Origin: Lachnospiraceae bacterium
GTDB taxonomy: Bacteria > Bacillota_A > Clostridia > Lachnospirales > Lachnospiraceae
DNA: 16,548 nt
NCBI GenBank assembly: GCA_017416055.1
Contig: JAFQDI010000231.1
Coordinates: 1 to 16,548 of the forward strand
Reading direction: 5' to 3'
Positions 8,527 to 15,064 of this stretch are shown in pieces. The translations under genes and the position numbers were made by a program. Under the pieces are notes generated by a model. The model worked only from the letters and a program-made list of their open reading frames with translations. It made no database searches and was not told the DNA's origin. Positions within the stretch are counted from its first letter, which is position 1; the number at the start of each line of letters is the position of its first letter.

Positions 8527-8581
8527 GACCGAAGCGGTCGGCGAGATCCGTATCCCGGCGAGATGAATAACGAATAAAGAG

Positions 8582-8637
8582 ATCCCGGAGAGGAATAGAC
8601 TGGATATGAGGACAGTCTGTTCATTTCCGGGATTTTT
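8582..8637 (+). terminator. Two-level terminator hairpin ending at the recombinase start codon
   Basis: Outer stem ATCCCGGA (8582-8589) pairs with TCCGGGAT (8626-8633). Inner stem AGACTG (8597-8602) pairs with CAGTCT (8613-8618). The T-tract 8633-8637 touches the ATG of the recombinase gene at 8638. It ends the DUF1538-PII transcript and probably also limits reading into, and translation of, the recombinase. Confidence 0.75.
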
Positions 8638-9708
8638 ATGCGTAAAAAACAAGATAATACGGCGGCAAGGGAGATCGCAATCTATTCACGAAAGTCAAAA
8701 TTCACAGGGAAAGGGGAGAGTATCGAAAATCAGATTGAGCTCTGCCGAAGATATATCATGTCGACAGAAGCAGTAAATGGCAAAGCAGGGACGGATGAAT
8801 GCAGAGAAACCAACTGCAGATTTAAAATTTACGAGGACGAAGGGTTTTCCGGCAAAACACTGGATCGGCCACAGTTCAAGCAGATGATGAAGGATGCCAG
8901 ACAGGGGAAGCTCTCTAAAATCATCGTATACCGTCTGGATCGGATCAGCCGAAATATTGGGGATTTTGCGGGACTCATCGAGGAACTTAATCATCTGGAA
9001 GTGGATTTCATCTCCATCAAAGAACAGTTTGATACGTCTTCGCCCATGGGGCGGGCGATGATGTACATTGCCTCGGTGTTTTCCCAGTTGGAACGTGAGA
9101 CGATTGCAGAGCGGATCCGTGATAATATGCTGGAACTTGCAAAGACAGGGCGGTGGCTGGGTGGAATAACACCGCTTGGGTATCGGTCAGAGAGCGTTTT
9201 GACGGTTACAGTGGATGGCCGGACAAAGCGATGCTGTGCATTGAAGGTGATTGAATCCGAAGGAGAATTGGTTAGGTCAATTTACCGGTACTATTTGAAA
9301 ACGGAATCGTTGAAAGAAACGGCAGAAGAACTGTTTCGGGAAGGAAAACGAACCAGAAGCGGAAAAAGGTTCACGCCACCGGCGGTTAGGGCAATTTTGT
9401 CTAATCCGGTCTATGCGGCAGCAGATGAAGCACTGCAAACGTATTTTGGAGAACGGAACGTTCCCCTGTTTGTTTGTGAGGAGAAATGGTCGGGAAAATA
9501 TGGCGCGATTGCCTATAACCGAACACTGCAGCGGCCCGGAAAAACAAATCAGATGAGGAACCCGGGAGAATGGATTGTGGCAGTAGGAAAACATCAACCG
9601 TTGGTTTTGGGAGAGGATTGGGTGCGGGTGCAATTGAGGCTGGAAAAGAATCAGAGACGCAATCGGTCTGTCACGAGGAAACGGGAGCAGAGTAATGACT
9701 ATACTTGA
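8638..9708 (+). CDS. Serine site-specific recombinase of the sigK element (short form)
   Basis: 356 residues, related to SpoIVCA, which excises the Bacillus skin. The resolvase-type catalytic domain carries Y16-x-R18-x-S20, with S20 as nucleophile, the YRLDRISRN block (98-106) and the long helix around SQLERETIAERIRDN. A recombinase DNA-binding domain follows (about 176-275, from GGITPLGYRSE to LSNPVYA). The protein then ends near HQPLVLGEDWVRVQLRLEK, where large serine recombinases normally begin their zinc ribbon with cysteine pairs and coiled coil; both are missing, against about 500 residues in SpoIVCA. Only 61 bases separate its stop from the right att site, so there is no room for a lost C-terminus. 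ATG 8638 has only a poor ribosome site (GGGA at 8629-8632) inside the terminator stem; no other standard start lies before S20. No clear promoter of its own was seen. Confidence 0.88.
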   Translation: MRKKQDNTAAREIAIYSRKSKFTGKGESIENQIELCRRYIMSTEAVNGKAGTDECRETNCRFKIYEDEGFSGKTLDRPQFKQMMKDARQGKLSKIIVYRLDRISRNIGDFAGLIEELNHLEVDFISIKEQFDTSSPMGRAMMYIASVFSQLERETIAERIRDNMLELAKTGRWLGGITPLGYRSESVLTVTVDGRTKRCCALKVIESEGELVRSIYRYYLKTESLKETAEELFREGKRTRSGKRFTPPAVRAILSNPVYAAADEALQTYFGERNVPLFVCEEKWSGKYGAIAYNRTLQRPGKTNQMRNPGEWIVAVGKHQPLVLGEDWVRVQLRLEKNQRRNRSVTRKREQSNDYT

Positions 9709-9733
9709 ATAAATAACAGATAGGTGATATACT
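9705..9733 (+). promoter_or_regulatory. Outward-facing sigma-A promoter at the right end of the element
   Basis: TTGAAT (9705-9710) and TATACT (9728-9733) are 17 bases apart, and TG at 9725-9726 makes an extended -10. The start point would be near 9740, about 30 bases before the right att site. In the chromosome it reads into the 3' part of sigK and the hydrolase gene. In the circular form it would read across attP into the DUF1538 gene. Confidence 0.6.
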
Positions 9734-9769
9734 GGCAGTAAAGAAAAATGATGTGAGCTTGCCACAACA

Positions 9770-9787
9770 GGATAGCAAATGAAATCC
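9770..9787. other. attR, right recombination site of the sigK element
   Basis: GGATAGCA-AA-TGAAATCC, centre AA at 9778-9779. The wider site is an inverted repeat: CAGGAT (9768-9773) and ATCCTG (9784-9789), with CA/TG pairs further out. Left of the centre is element sequence, right of it is sigK (codons N-E-I-L-M-H). The core AATG is shared with the left site. Confidence 0.85.
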
Positions 9788-10149
9788 TGATGCACCTGCG
9801 TGCGGAGAAGAAACGAAGCCGTGAGGTATCTCTTTTCGAACCTATCGGGACAGATAAGGAGGGCAACGTGATCAGTCTGGTGGACATCATCGAAGCAGAG
9901 GACATGGATGTGCTGGAGAAGGTTGCCGTCCGCAGGCAGATCGAGGAGATGTATCGCAAGCTGGGAGAAGTGCTTTTGGAACGGGAAAAGCAGATCATCA
10001 GCAAGCGATACGGACTGTTTGGCCGGCGGGAGATGACTCAGCGGGAAATCGCACAGAGCATGGGAATCAGCAGGTCCTACGTAAGCCGCATCGAAAAAAG
10101 TGCACTGAGCAAGTTGCGGGCGGCATTGGAAAAAACAGCAGAGGAATAG
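9780..10149 (+). CDS. sigK: RNA polymerase sigma-K factor, 3' part (interrupted)
   Basis: The C-terminal part of sigma-K, beginning at the right att site with EILMHLRAEKKRSREVSLFEP, then TDKEGN, region 3, and a region 4 helix-turn-helix (REIAQSMGISRSYVSRIEK) that contacts the -35 box. These are strongly conserved sigma-K segments. The part contributes 122 codons after the joint codon. There is no ribosome site before its first ATG (9790), so it is probably not translated on its own and needs joining to the 5' part at 5965-6230. The reading frame is intact, so it is an interrupted gene rather than a decayed one. The hydrolase gene follows by 11 bases, with its ribosome site overlapping the sigK stop. 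Confidence 0.9.
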
Positions 10150-10160
10150 GAGGAGATCAC

Positions 10161-11087
10161 ATGAGAAAAGAACATTTTTACATTCCTTCAGAAGATGGAA
10201 AGACAACGCTTCACGGAATTGTTTGGGAGCCGGAAAACGGTGAGATCAGGGCGGTGCTTCAGCTTGTTCACGGGATGGCGGAGCACATCGACCGTTATCA
10301 TGAGTTTGCGATATATCTGACACAGCAGGGCTTTGCTGTGATCGGTCATGACCATTTGGGACACGGACAGTCATTGAATGATCGGAAGGATATGGGCTTC
10401 TTTGCAAAAAAAGATGGAGATAAGATCGTGTTGGCAGATATCCATCGTGTGACCGGTTACGGGAAGGAGAGGTTCGGTGAGAAGCCCTGGTTTATCTTAG
10501 GGCATAGCATGGGATCGTTTATGGTGCGCCGTTATCTGACCCTCCACAGTGATAAACTGGCCGGTGCGATCATCATGGGAACCGGGCAAATCCCGGGAGC
10601 AGTAGCCGGAGCCGGACGGATGGTTGCCGGACTGATCAAAGCAATCAGGGGAGATCATCATCGCAGCAAGCTTCTTCTGGCGATGTCGACCGGTGGATAT
10701 AATAAGGCATTTGAACCGGCCAGAACGTCAGCAGACTGGCTGTCCAGAAATGAGGAAAACTGTGACCGCTATGTGGCGGATGAATTATGTGGATTTACCT
10801 TTACCGCGGGGGCATATCGGGATTTCTTTTCGGTGATTGCTCAGTTGGCAGATGGTAGTATTTGCCGGCAGGTCCGCCGGGATATTCCGATTCTGCTCAA
10901 TGCCGGAGAAAACGATCCGGTGGGCGGTGCGAAGGATGTTCCGAAAGTATATGAACAGTACCGAACATTGGGGGTACGGGACGTTACGTTGAAACTCTAT
11001 CCCGAGGACCGTCATGAGATTCTCAATGAGGTGGATCGCGATACCGTGTTTGCTGACATCTGCGAATGGATGGTTTCCAAACTCTGA
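10161..11087 (+). CDS. Alpha/beta hydrolase, monoacylglycerol lipase-like (serine aminopeptidase S33 family)
   Basis: 308 residues with the alpha/beta hydrolase order: strand and oxyanion motif LVHGMAEH, then GHDHLGHGQS typical of lysophospholipase/monoglyceride lipase-like members, nucleophile elbow GHSMG with S116, acid D252 in NAGENDP and catalytic H285 in DRHEIL. No signal peptide, so cytoplasmic. AGGAGG (10148-10153) overlaps the sigK stop codon and lies 7 bases before ATG 10161, so it is in one transcript with the 3' part of sigK. It could be transcribed in growing cells from the promoter at 9705-9733 and, after excision, from the sigK promoter during sporulation. The substrate is unknown; a short or medium acyl ester is the usual family choice. 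Confidence 0.88.
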   Translation: MRKEHFYIPSEDGKTTLHGIVWEPENGEIRAVLQLVHGMAEHIDRYHEFAIYLTQQGFAVIGHDHLGHGQSLNDRKDMGFFAKKDGDKIVLADIHRVTGYGKERFGEKPWFILGHSMGSFMVRRYLTLHSDKLAGAIIMGTGQIPGAVAGAGRMVAGLIKAIRGDHHRSKLLLAMSTGGYNKAFEPARTSADWLSRNEENCDRYVADELCGFTFTAGAYRDFFSVIAQLADGSICRQVRRDIPILLNAGENDPVGGAKDVPKVYEQYRTLGVRDVTLKLYPEDRHEILNEVDRDTVFADICEWMVSKL

Positions 11088-11163
11088 TTGTTTCAAAATT
11101 ATTACAACTTCATCTCAAATGTTACAACGAAATTAAGCTTGTATTACATTTGCGTCGGAATGA

Positions 11164-11192
11164 TTGACACGAAAAAGATCTTTTTATAAACT
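11164..11192 (+). promoter_or_regulatory. Sigma-A promoter of the lipoprotein gene
   Basis: TTGACA (11164-11169, perfect) is followed by TAAACT (11187-11192) at 17 bases, or by TATAAA (11185-11190) at 15 bases. The spacer contains a perfect 14-bp palindrome, AAAAAGATCTTTTT (11172-11185), which might be an operator or only an AT-rich coincidence. Confidence 0.6.
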
Positions 11193-11260
11193 GATGGCAG
11201 AAGGGGAAATTAAACCTGAACATGTCGTCGGACGCGGCGACCGGTGATAAGGAGATCGAG

Positions 11261-12604
11261 ATGAAAAAGAAATTAAGTATACTAGTCATGATTGCTTTGG
11301 TAGTGTTGTTAAGCGGTTGCGACCGAGTTGATCCACCGGTGATCATACCTGAAGATCCGGTTACGACAGAGGGCAAAGAGGAATCGACAGAAGCTCCGAC
11401 CGAAACGGAAACCGAGCCGGAGACGGAAAAAGAGACTGAGCCCGCCGGAAGCAGCATGAAGACGTTCGGCTTTGACGGAAAAAAGACGGCGAAGACGTTG
11501 GAAAGCTACGCACGTGCAGTGTTTGAGTCCACATTCGCAAACATGGACGAGGTGAAAGGGTTTTCATACCTCTATGTGGGAGACGGTGTGGAGATTTATC
11601 GAGACAACATCTTCTGCGGTTGGTTTGCATCGTGGGATTTCAGCGATATGGGCGAAATGAAAGAGACGAAAACCGTTCGCCATGACGATCTTGGTCTGTA
11701 TCTTCAGCATCAGTTTGGAAGCGATCAGGAACCGGCACAGAAGAACCGCGAGACTTCATCCGACAGTGTCATTCGATATGAGTATGAGATGAAGAAAAGT
11801 GTCGGAGCAAATTATGAGCAGTGGCTGGTTGAAAAGCGGTTTGCAGCGTCTGAGAGTGAGGCGAAGAATCGTTGTACTTATCCGGTGAGTATCTATGTGT
11901 ATCTGACAGAGAGAACGTATTGCGGATATATGTTGTATCTCGATCGCACGACAGTCAGCGCGAAGGAAGCAGAGTCGCTTGCGAAGGCTGTCACGTTTAC
12001 GGACAGCAGCTTTGATTATGACCGTCGGGTACCGGTGATGGAAGCAGGGATTCAGGAGAACTGCACACGCGTGGAAAGCGCATTGGTGCCGGTGATGGAA
12101 CTGCAGGAGATCGTTGAGTGGTTTGGCGATTACAACGGAGAAGTCGTGCAGCGGATCGCAGGAACGAAAGATGACAATTATTCTCCGGCGAAATGTCCCG
12201 ATATTGTATTTTATCGTGCAGAAGCCGGAGAGAAGGTCAATGAAGTGCTGAGCCTGATGTTCAAGGAGATGATGGAGCCATTGAAAGCTCCTTCCGATGT
12301 TCGCAAGTTCACAGTGACCGGATATTTCCTGGATACGCAGAAACTGGAGCCGTACGAAGACCGTGATAACATGTGGATTTTGCCGTATCTGAACGGATAT
12401 TACAGTTACACCGGGGTAGATACGGTGTCTATGGATATCGCGATGAACGATGCAAAGGACTCGATGAAAAACGGAATGGTTCCGTTCATCCGTCAGGGTG
12501 GTAACGGGGAGTTTCAGTTCATCCTGATCAAGGAGGGCAATGTGTATCGCCTCCAGCGCGCGGTGGACATGGGGCTTGTTCAGGACCCCAGCGGGTGGAA
12601 ATAA
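11261..12604 (+). CDS. Lipoprotein of unknown function
   Basis: 447 residues. A lysine start, a hydrophobic stretch and the lipobox LLSGC (cysteine 20) show a secreted lipoprotein anchored to the outer face of the membrane. A linker rich in T, E and P follows (about residues 32-65), then a globular region of about 380 residues that I do not recognise; it is rich in aromatic residues and lacks obvious catalytic motifs. I chose ATG 11261, with AAGGAG (11249-11254) 6 bases upstream, because an upstream ATG at 11222 in the same frame would put hydrophilic residues before the signal peptide. It has its own promoter, and no terminator is seen at its end. The linker resembles that of the surface protein at the left edge of the window. 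Confidence 0.82.
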   Translation: MKKKLSILVMIALVVLLSGCDRVDPPVIIPEDPVTTEGKEESTEAPTETETEPETEKETEPAGSSMKTFGFDGKKTAKTLESYARAVFESTFANMDEVKGFSYLYVGDGVEIYRDNIFCGWFASWDFSDMGEMKETKTVRHDDLGLYLQHQFGSDQEPAQKNRETSSDSVIRYEYEMKKSVGANYEQWLVEKRFAASESEAKNRCTYPVSIYVYLTERTYCGYMLYLDRTTVSAKEAESLAKAVTFTDSSFDYDRRVPVMEAGIQENCTRVESALVPVMELQEIVEWFGDYNGEVVQRIAGTKDDNYSPAKCPDIVFYRAEAGEKVNEVLSLMFKEMMEPLKAPSDVRKFTVTGYFLDTQKLEPYEDRDNMWILPYLNGYYSYTGVDTVSMDIAMNDAKDSMKNGMVPFIRQGGNGEFQFILIKEGNVYRLQRAVDMGLVQDPSGWK

Positions 12605-12626
12605 TCGGTTTTTTCGCCACATGGAC

Positions 12627-12655
12627 TTGACAATTGAAAAAAATTGTTCTATATT
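12627..12655 (+). promoter_or_regulatory. Sigma-A promoter of the thrS T-box leader
   Basis: TTGACA (12627-12632, perfect) and TATATT (12650-12655, 5 of 6) are 17 bases apart. The start point is near 12662, giving a leader of about 315 bases before thrS. Confidence 0.85.
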
Positions 12656-12661
12656 ACCCTA

Positions 12662-12926
12662 AGAATATGTCAAAGCATTGACAGGAAGAGTAGCATGGGG
12701 AAGTGATTCAGAGAGGGGCACATATCGGTGCGAGTGCCTTATTGCAGACCATGTGAAGACCACCCTGGAGCGGCCCCAATCCGGCCCGGCAGACACCGTT
12801 AACGTCGAATTGAGTGGTAGACCGTTCCCGTGATGAACACGGGGTGACGGTGTAGCAACGAGGGTGGAACCGCGGTAGTATTGTATCGTCCCTGAGCAGC
12901 GTGTAAGCGTTGCTCAGGGATTTTTT
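12662..12926 (+). promoter_or_regulatory. T-box riboswitch, threonine-specific
   Basis: The leader holds the T-box consensus AGGGTGGAACCGCGG (12861-12875), whose bulge pairs with the free acceptor end of uncharged tRNA. Upstream is the stem I region with the AGAGAGG element (12710-12716). The likely specifier codon is ACC (12759-12761), in the usual GAAG-ACC-A setting before a CTGGAGC stretch; ACC codes for threonine, in agreement with the gene controlled. A terminator competes with the antiterminator. Uncharged tRNA-Thr should allow transcription into thrS. Confidence 0.92.
12889..12926 (+). terminator. T-box-controlled terminator before thrS
   Basis: TCCCTGAGCA (12889-12898) pairs with TGCTCAGGGA (12911-12920), extended inward by GC pairs, and is followed by six T (12921-12926). 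It is the terminator conformation of the T-box switch. Confidence 0.92.
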
Positions 12927-12975
12927 GCATTCAAATCTGTAGTGCAAAGCATAGTTGAAAAGGAGGAAAAAAGAG

Positions 12976-14937
12976 ATGAAAATCACACTGAAAGATGGCT
13001 CTGTGAAAGAGTACGAGAGTGCAAAGTCTGTCATTGATATCGCGTTTGATATCAGCGAAGGTTTGGCAAGAATGGCCTGTGCAGGCGAAGTGAACGGCGA
13101 GGTGGTTGACCTTCGTACCGTGATTGAGGATGACTGCACCTTAAATATTCTGACGGCGAGAGATCCCGAAGGCCTTCGGGTAGTTCGTCATACTTGTTCC
13201 CATGTGCTGGCGCAGGCGGTAAAGACCCTGTTCCCGAACGCGAAGCTGGCAATAGGACCGGCGATCGATACCGGATATTACTATGATTTTGAGTCAGAGC
13301 CTTTCTCCAGAGAGGATCTGGACAATATTGAAAAAGAGATGAAGAAGATCATCAAGAAAGGTGAGAAACTGGAAAAATTCACGCTGCCCCGTGAGGAAGC
13401 GATCGCTTTTATGGAGCAGAAGGGTGAGCCTTACAAGGTTGAACTGATCCGCGATCTTCCCGAGGATGCAATCATTTCCTTCTATCAACAGGGCGATTTT
13501 GTTGATCTCTGCGCCGGCCCTCATCTGATGAGTACCAAGGGCATCAAGGCATACAAACTGACTTCTTCCTCTGGGGCATACTGGAGAGGAAAGTCCGAGA
13601 ACGCGATGCTTCAGCGTATCTACGGAAGTGCATTTGCGACCAAGGAGGAACTGGAGGCGTATCTGCAGCATCTTGAGGACATCAAGAAGCGTGACCATAA
13701 CAAGCTTGGCCGTGAGATGGAGTTATTTACCACCGTTGATGTCATCGGTCAGGGTCTTCCCCTGTTGATGCCGAAGGGTGTGAAGATCATCCAGACACTG
13801 CAGCGCTGGATTGAGGATCTGGAGGACAATGAGTGGGGATATGTCCGCACCAAGACTCCTCTGATGGCAAAGAGTGATCTCTATAAGATCTCCGGACATT
13901 GGGATCACTACAAAGACGGCATGTTTGTGCTGGGCGATGAGGAGAAGGACAAGGAAGTGTTTGCCCTTCGTCCTATGACCTGTCCTTTCCAGTATTATGT
14001 ATACAAGAACAGCCAGAAGTCTTATCGCGATCTGCCGATTCGCTACGGTGAGACCTCCACACTGTTCAGAAATGAGGACTCCGGCGAGATGCACGGTCTG
14101 ACCCGTGTTCGTCAGTTTACGATCTCCGAGGGTCATTTGATCGTTCGCCCTGACCAGATGGTTGAAGAGTTCAAAAACTGTCTGGCACTGGCTAAGCACT
14201 GTCTGACTACACTGGGCGTTGAGGAGGATGTGACTTATCATCTGTCCAAGTGGGATCCGGAGAACAGCGCAAAGTATATCGGCGCACCCGAGGTTTGGGA
14301 GGAGACGGAGCAGCACATCCGCAATATTCTTACGGAGCTGGAGATTCCTTTCGTTGAGGATGTTGGCGAGGCAGCATTCTACGGACCTAAGGTAGATATT
14401 AACGCGAGAAATGTATACGGCAAGGAAGACACCATGATCACTATCCAGTGGGATGCTCTGCTTGCTGAACAGTTTGATATGTACTACATTGACCAGAACG
14501 GTGACAAGGTTCGTCCTTACATCATCCACAGAACTTCCATGGGCTGCTATGAGCGTACCTTAGCTTGGCTGATCGAGAAGTATGCCGGTCTGTTCCCGAC
14601 ATGGCTGTGCCCTGAGCAGGTTCGCGTGCTTCCGATTTCCGAGAAGTATCTGGACTATGCGGCAAAGGTTGGCAAGGAGCTGAAGGCAAACGGAGTGCAG
14701 GTACATGTTGATCAGCGTTCCGAGAAGATTGGCTACAAGATCCGCGAGGCACGTCTTGCAAAGGTTCCTTATATGCTGGTAGTCGGCGAGAAGGAAGAGG
14801 CAGAAGGAAAGGTATCCGTAAGAAGCCGCTACCTGGGCGATGAAGGCATGAAAGATCTGGACCTGTTCATTTCCGAGATCTGCAAGGAGATCCGCACCAA
14901 GGAGATCCGCAAGATCGAGGTACAGGAGAACAAATAA
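12976..14937 (+). CDS. thrS: Threonine--tRNA ligase
   Basis: 653 residues, full length. It attaches threonine to tRNA-Thr. An N-terminal TGS domain (about 1-60) is followed by the second additional/editing domain with H-x3-H in HTCSHVLAQAV and the cysteine of DLCAGPH. The class II catalytic core has the zinc-ligand cysteine in RPMTCPFQ, motif 2 around RNEDSGEMHGLTRVRQF, and motif 3 HRTSMGCYER. The C-terminal anticodon-binding domain starts near WLCPEQVRVLPI. I chose ATG 12976, 9 bases after AGGAGG (12961-12966); an in-frame ATG at 12955 precedes this site and adds seven basic residues not typical of the family. It is controlled by the T-box upstream. C-ending and common codons are frequent, as expected for a highly expressed gene. 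Confidence 0.97.
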   Translation: MKITLKDGSVKEYESAKSVIDIAFDISEGLARMACAGEVNGEVVDLRTVIEDDCTLNILTARDPEGLRVVRHTCSHVLAQAVKTLFPNAKLAIGPAIDTGYYYDFESEPFSREDLDNIEKEMKKIIKKGEKLEKFTLPREEAIAFMEQKGEPYKVELIRDLPEDAIISFYQQGDFVDLCAGPHLMSTKGIKAYKLTSSSGAYWRGKSENAMLQRIYGSAFATKEELEAYLQHLEDIKKRDHNKLGREMELFTTVDVIGQGLPLLMPKGVKIIQTLQRWIEDLEDNEWGYVRTKTPLMAKSDLYKISGHWDHYKDGMFVLGDEEKDKEVFALRPMTCPFQYYVYKNSQKSYRDLPIRYGETSTLFRNEDSGEMHGLTRVRQFTISEGHLIVRPDQMVEEFKNCLALAKHCLTTLGVEEDVTYHLSKWDPENSAKYIGAPEVWEETEQHIRNILTELEIPFVEDVGEAAFYGPKVDINARNVYGKEDTMITIQWDALLAEQFDMYYIDQNGDKVRPYIIHRTSMGCYERTLAWLIEKYAGLFPTWLCPEQVRVLPISEKYLDYAAKVGKELKANGVQVHVDQRSEKIGYKIREARLAKVPYMLVVGEKEEAEGKVSVRSRYLGDEGMKDLDLFISEICKEIRTKEIRKIEVQENK

Positions 14938-14952
14938 TCCGATAGAAGTGAT

Positions 14953-14978
14953 TGCCCGGTGAGCTTGCTTGCCGGGCA
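14953..14978 (+). terminator. Hairpin after thrS, probable terminator
   Basis: TGCCCGG (14953-14959) pairs with CCGGGCA (14972-14978) around a 12-base loop. The tail GTATTAATTCT is AT-rich but has no clean T run, so its efficiency is uncertain. Confidence 0.55.
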
Positions 14979-15000
14979 GTATTAATTCTGAGAACGGCAC

Positions 15001-15029
15001 TTGCAATTACTAAGCATCTATTATATAAT
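15001..15029 (+). promoter_or_regulatory. Sigma-A promoter of the CNNM gene pair
   Basis: TTGCAA (15001-15006, 4 of 6) and TATAAT (15024-15029, perfect) are 17 bases apart, between the thrS hairpin and the next gene. Confidence 0.7.
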
Positions 15030-15064
15030 ATTGATAAAATGATGAAAAAGGAGATGGTTTATTC

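Larger units (their letters stand above)
6231..9779 (+). mobile_element. sigK-intervening (skin-like) element, 3,549 bp
   Basis: The segment splits sigK between N89 and E90 of the restored protein. It is flanked by two related 18-bp sites and carries a serine recombinase at its right end. It holds three genes, all in the sigK direction: a DUF1538 membrane protein, a double-PII protein and the recombinase. It has no phage structural genes, replication gene or toxin. Compare the Bacillus subtilis skin (about 48 kb) and the C. difficile skin (about 15 kb), both excised from sigK in the mother cell by a serine recombinase. Being 3,549 bp, it is much smaller. Because the mother cell dies, the germ line keeps the element. 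Excision is inferred from sequence alone. Confidence 0.88.

Noticed and set aside
8638..9708. Recombinase as part of a prophage, IS607-like element or transposon
   Set aside because: No phage, transposase-partner or terminal-repeat features are present; its position beside the sigK att site explains it better.
5965..10149. sigK as a decayed pseudogene or assembly chimera
   Set aside because: Both parts keep an intact frame and conserved motifs, the join restores the protein exactly, and the ends have paired recombination sites beside a recombinase.
9277..10206. 309-codon minus-strand open frame crossing the right att site
   Set aside because: It is antisense to the recombinase, the sigK 3' part and the hydrolase start; its Phe/His/Leu-rich sequence is typical of shadow frames.
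12630..12647. Inverted repeat ACAATT/AATTGT in the thrS promoter spacer
   Set aside because: Short and AT-rich, likely by chance; the T-box already explains the control.
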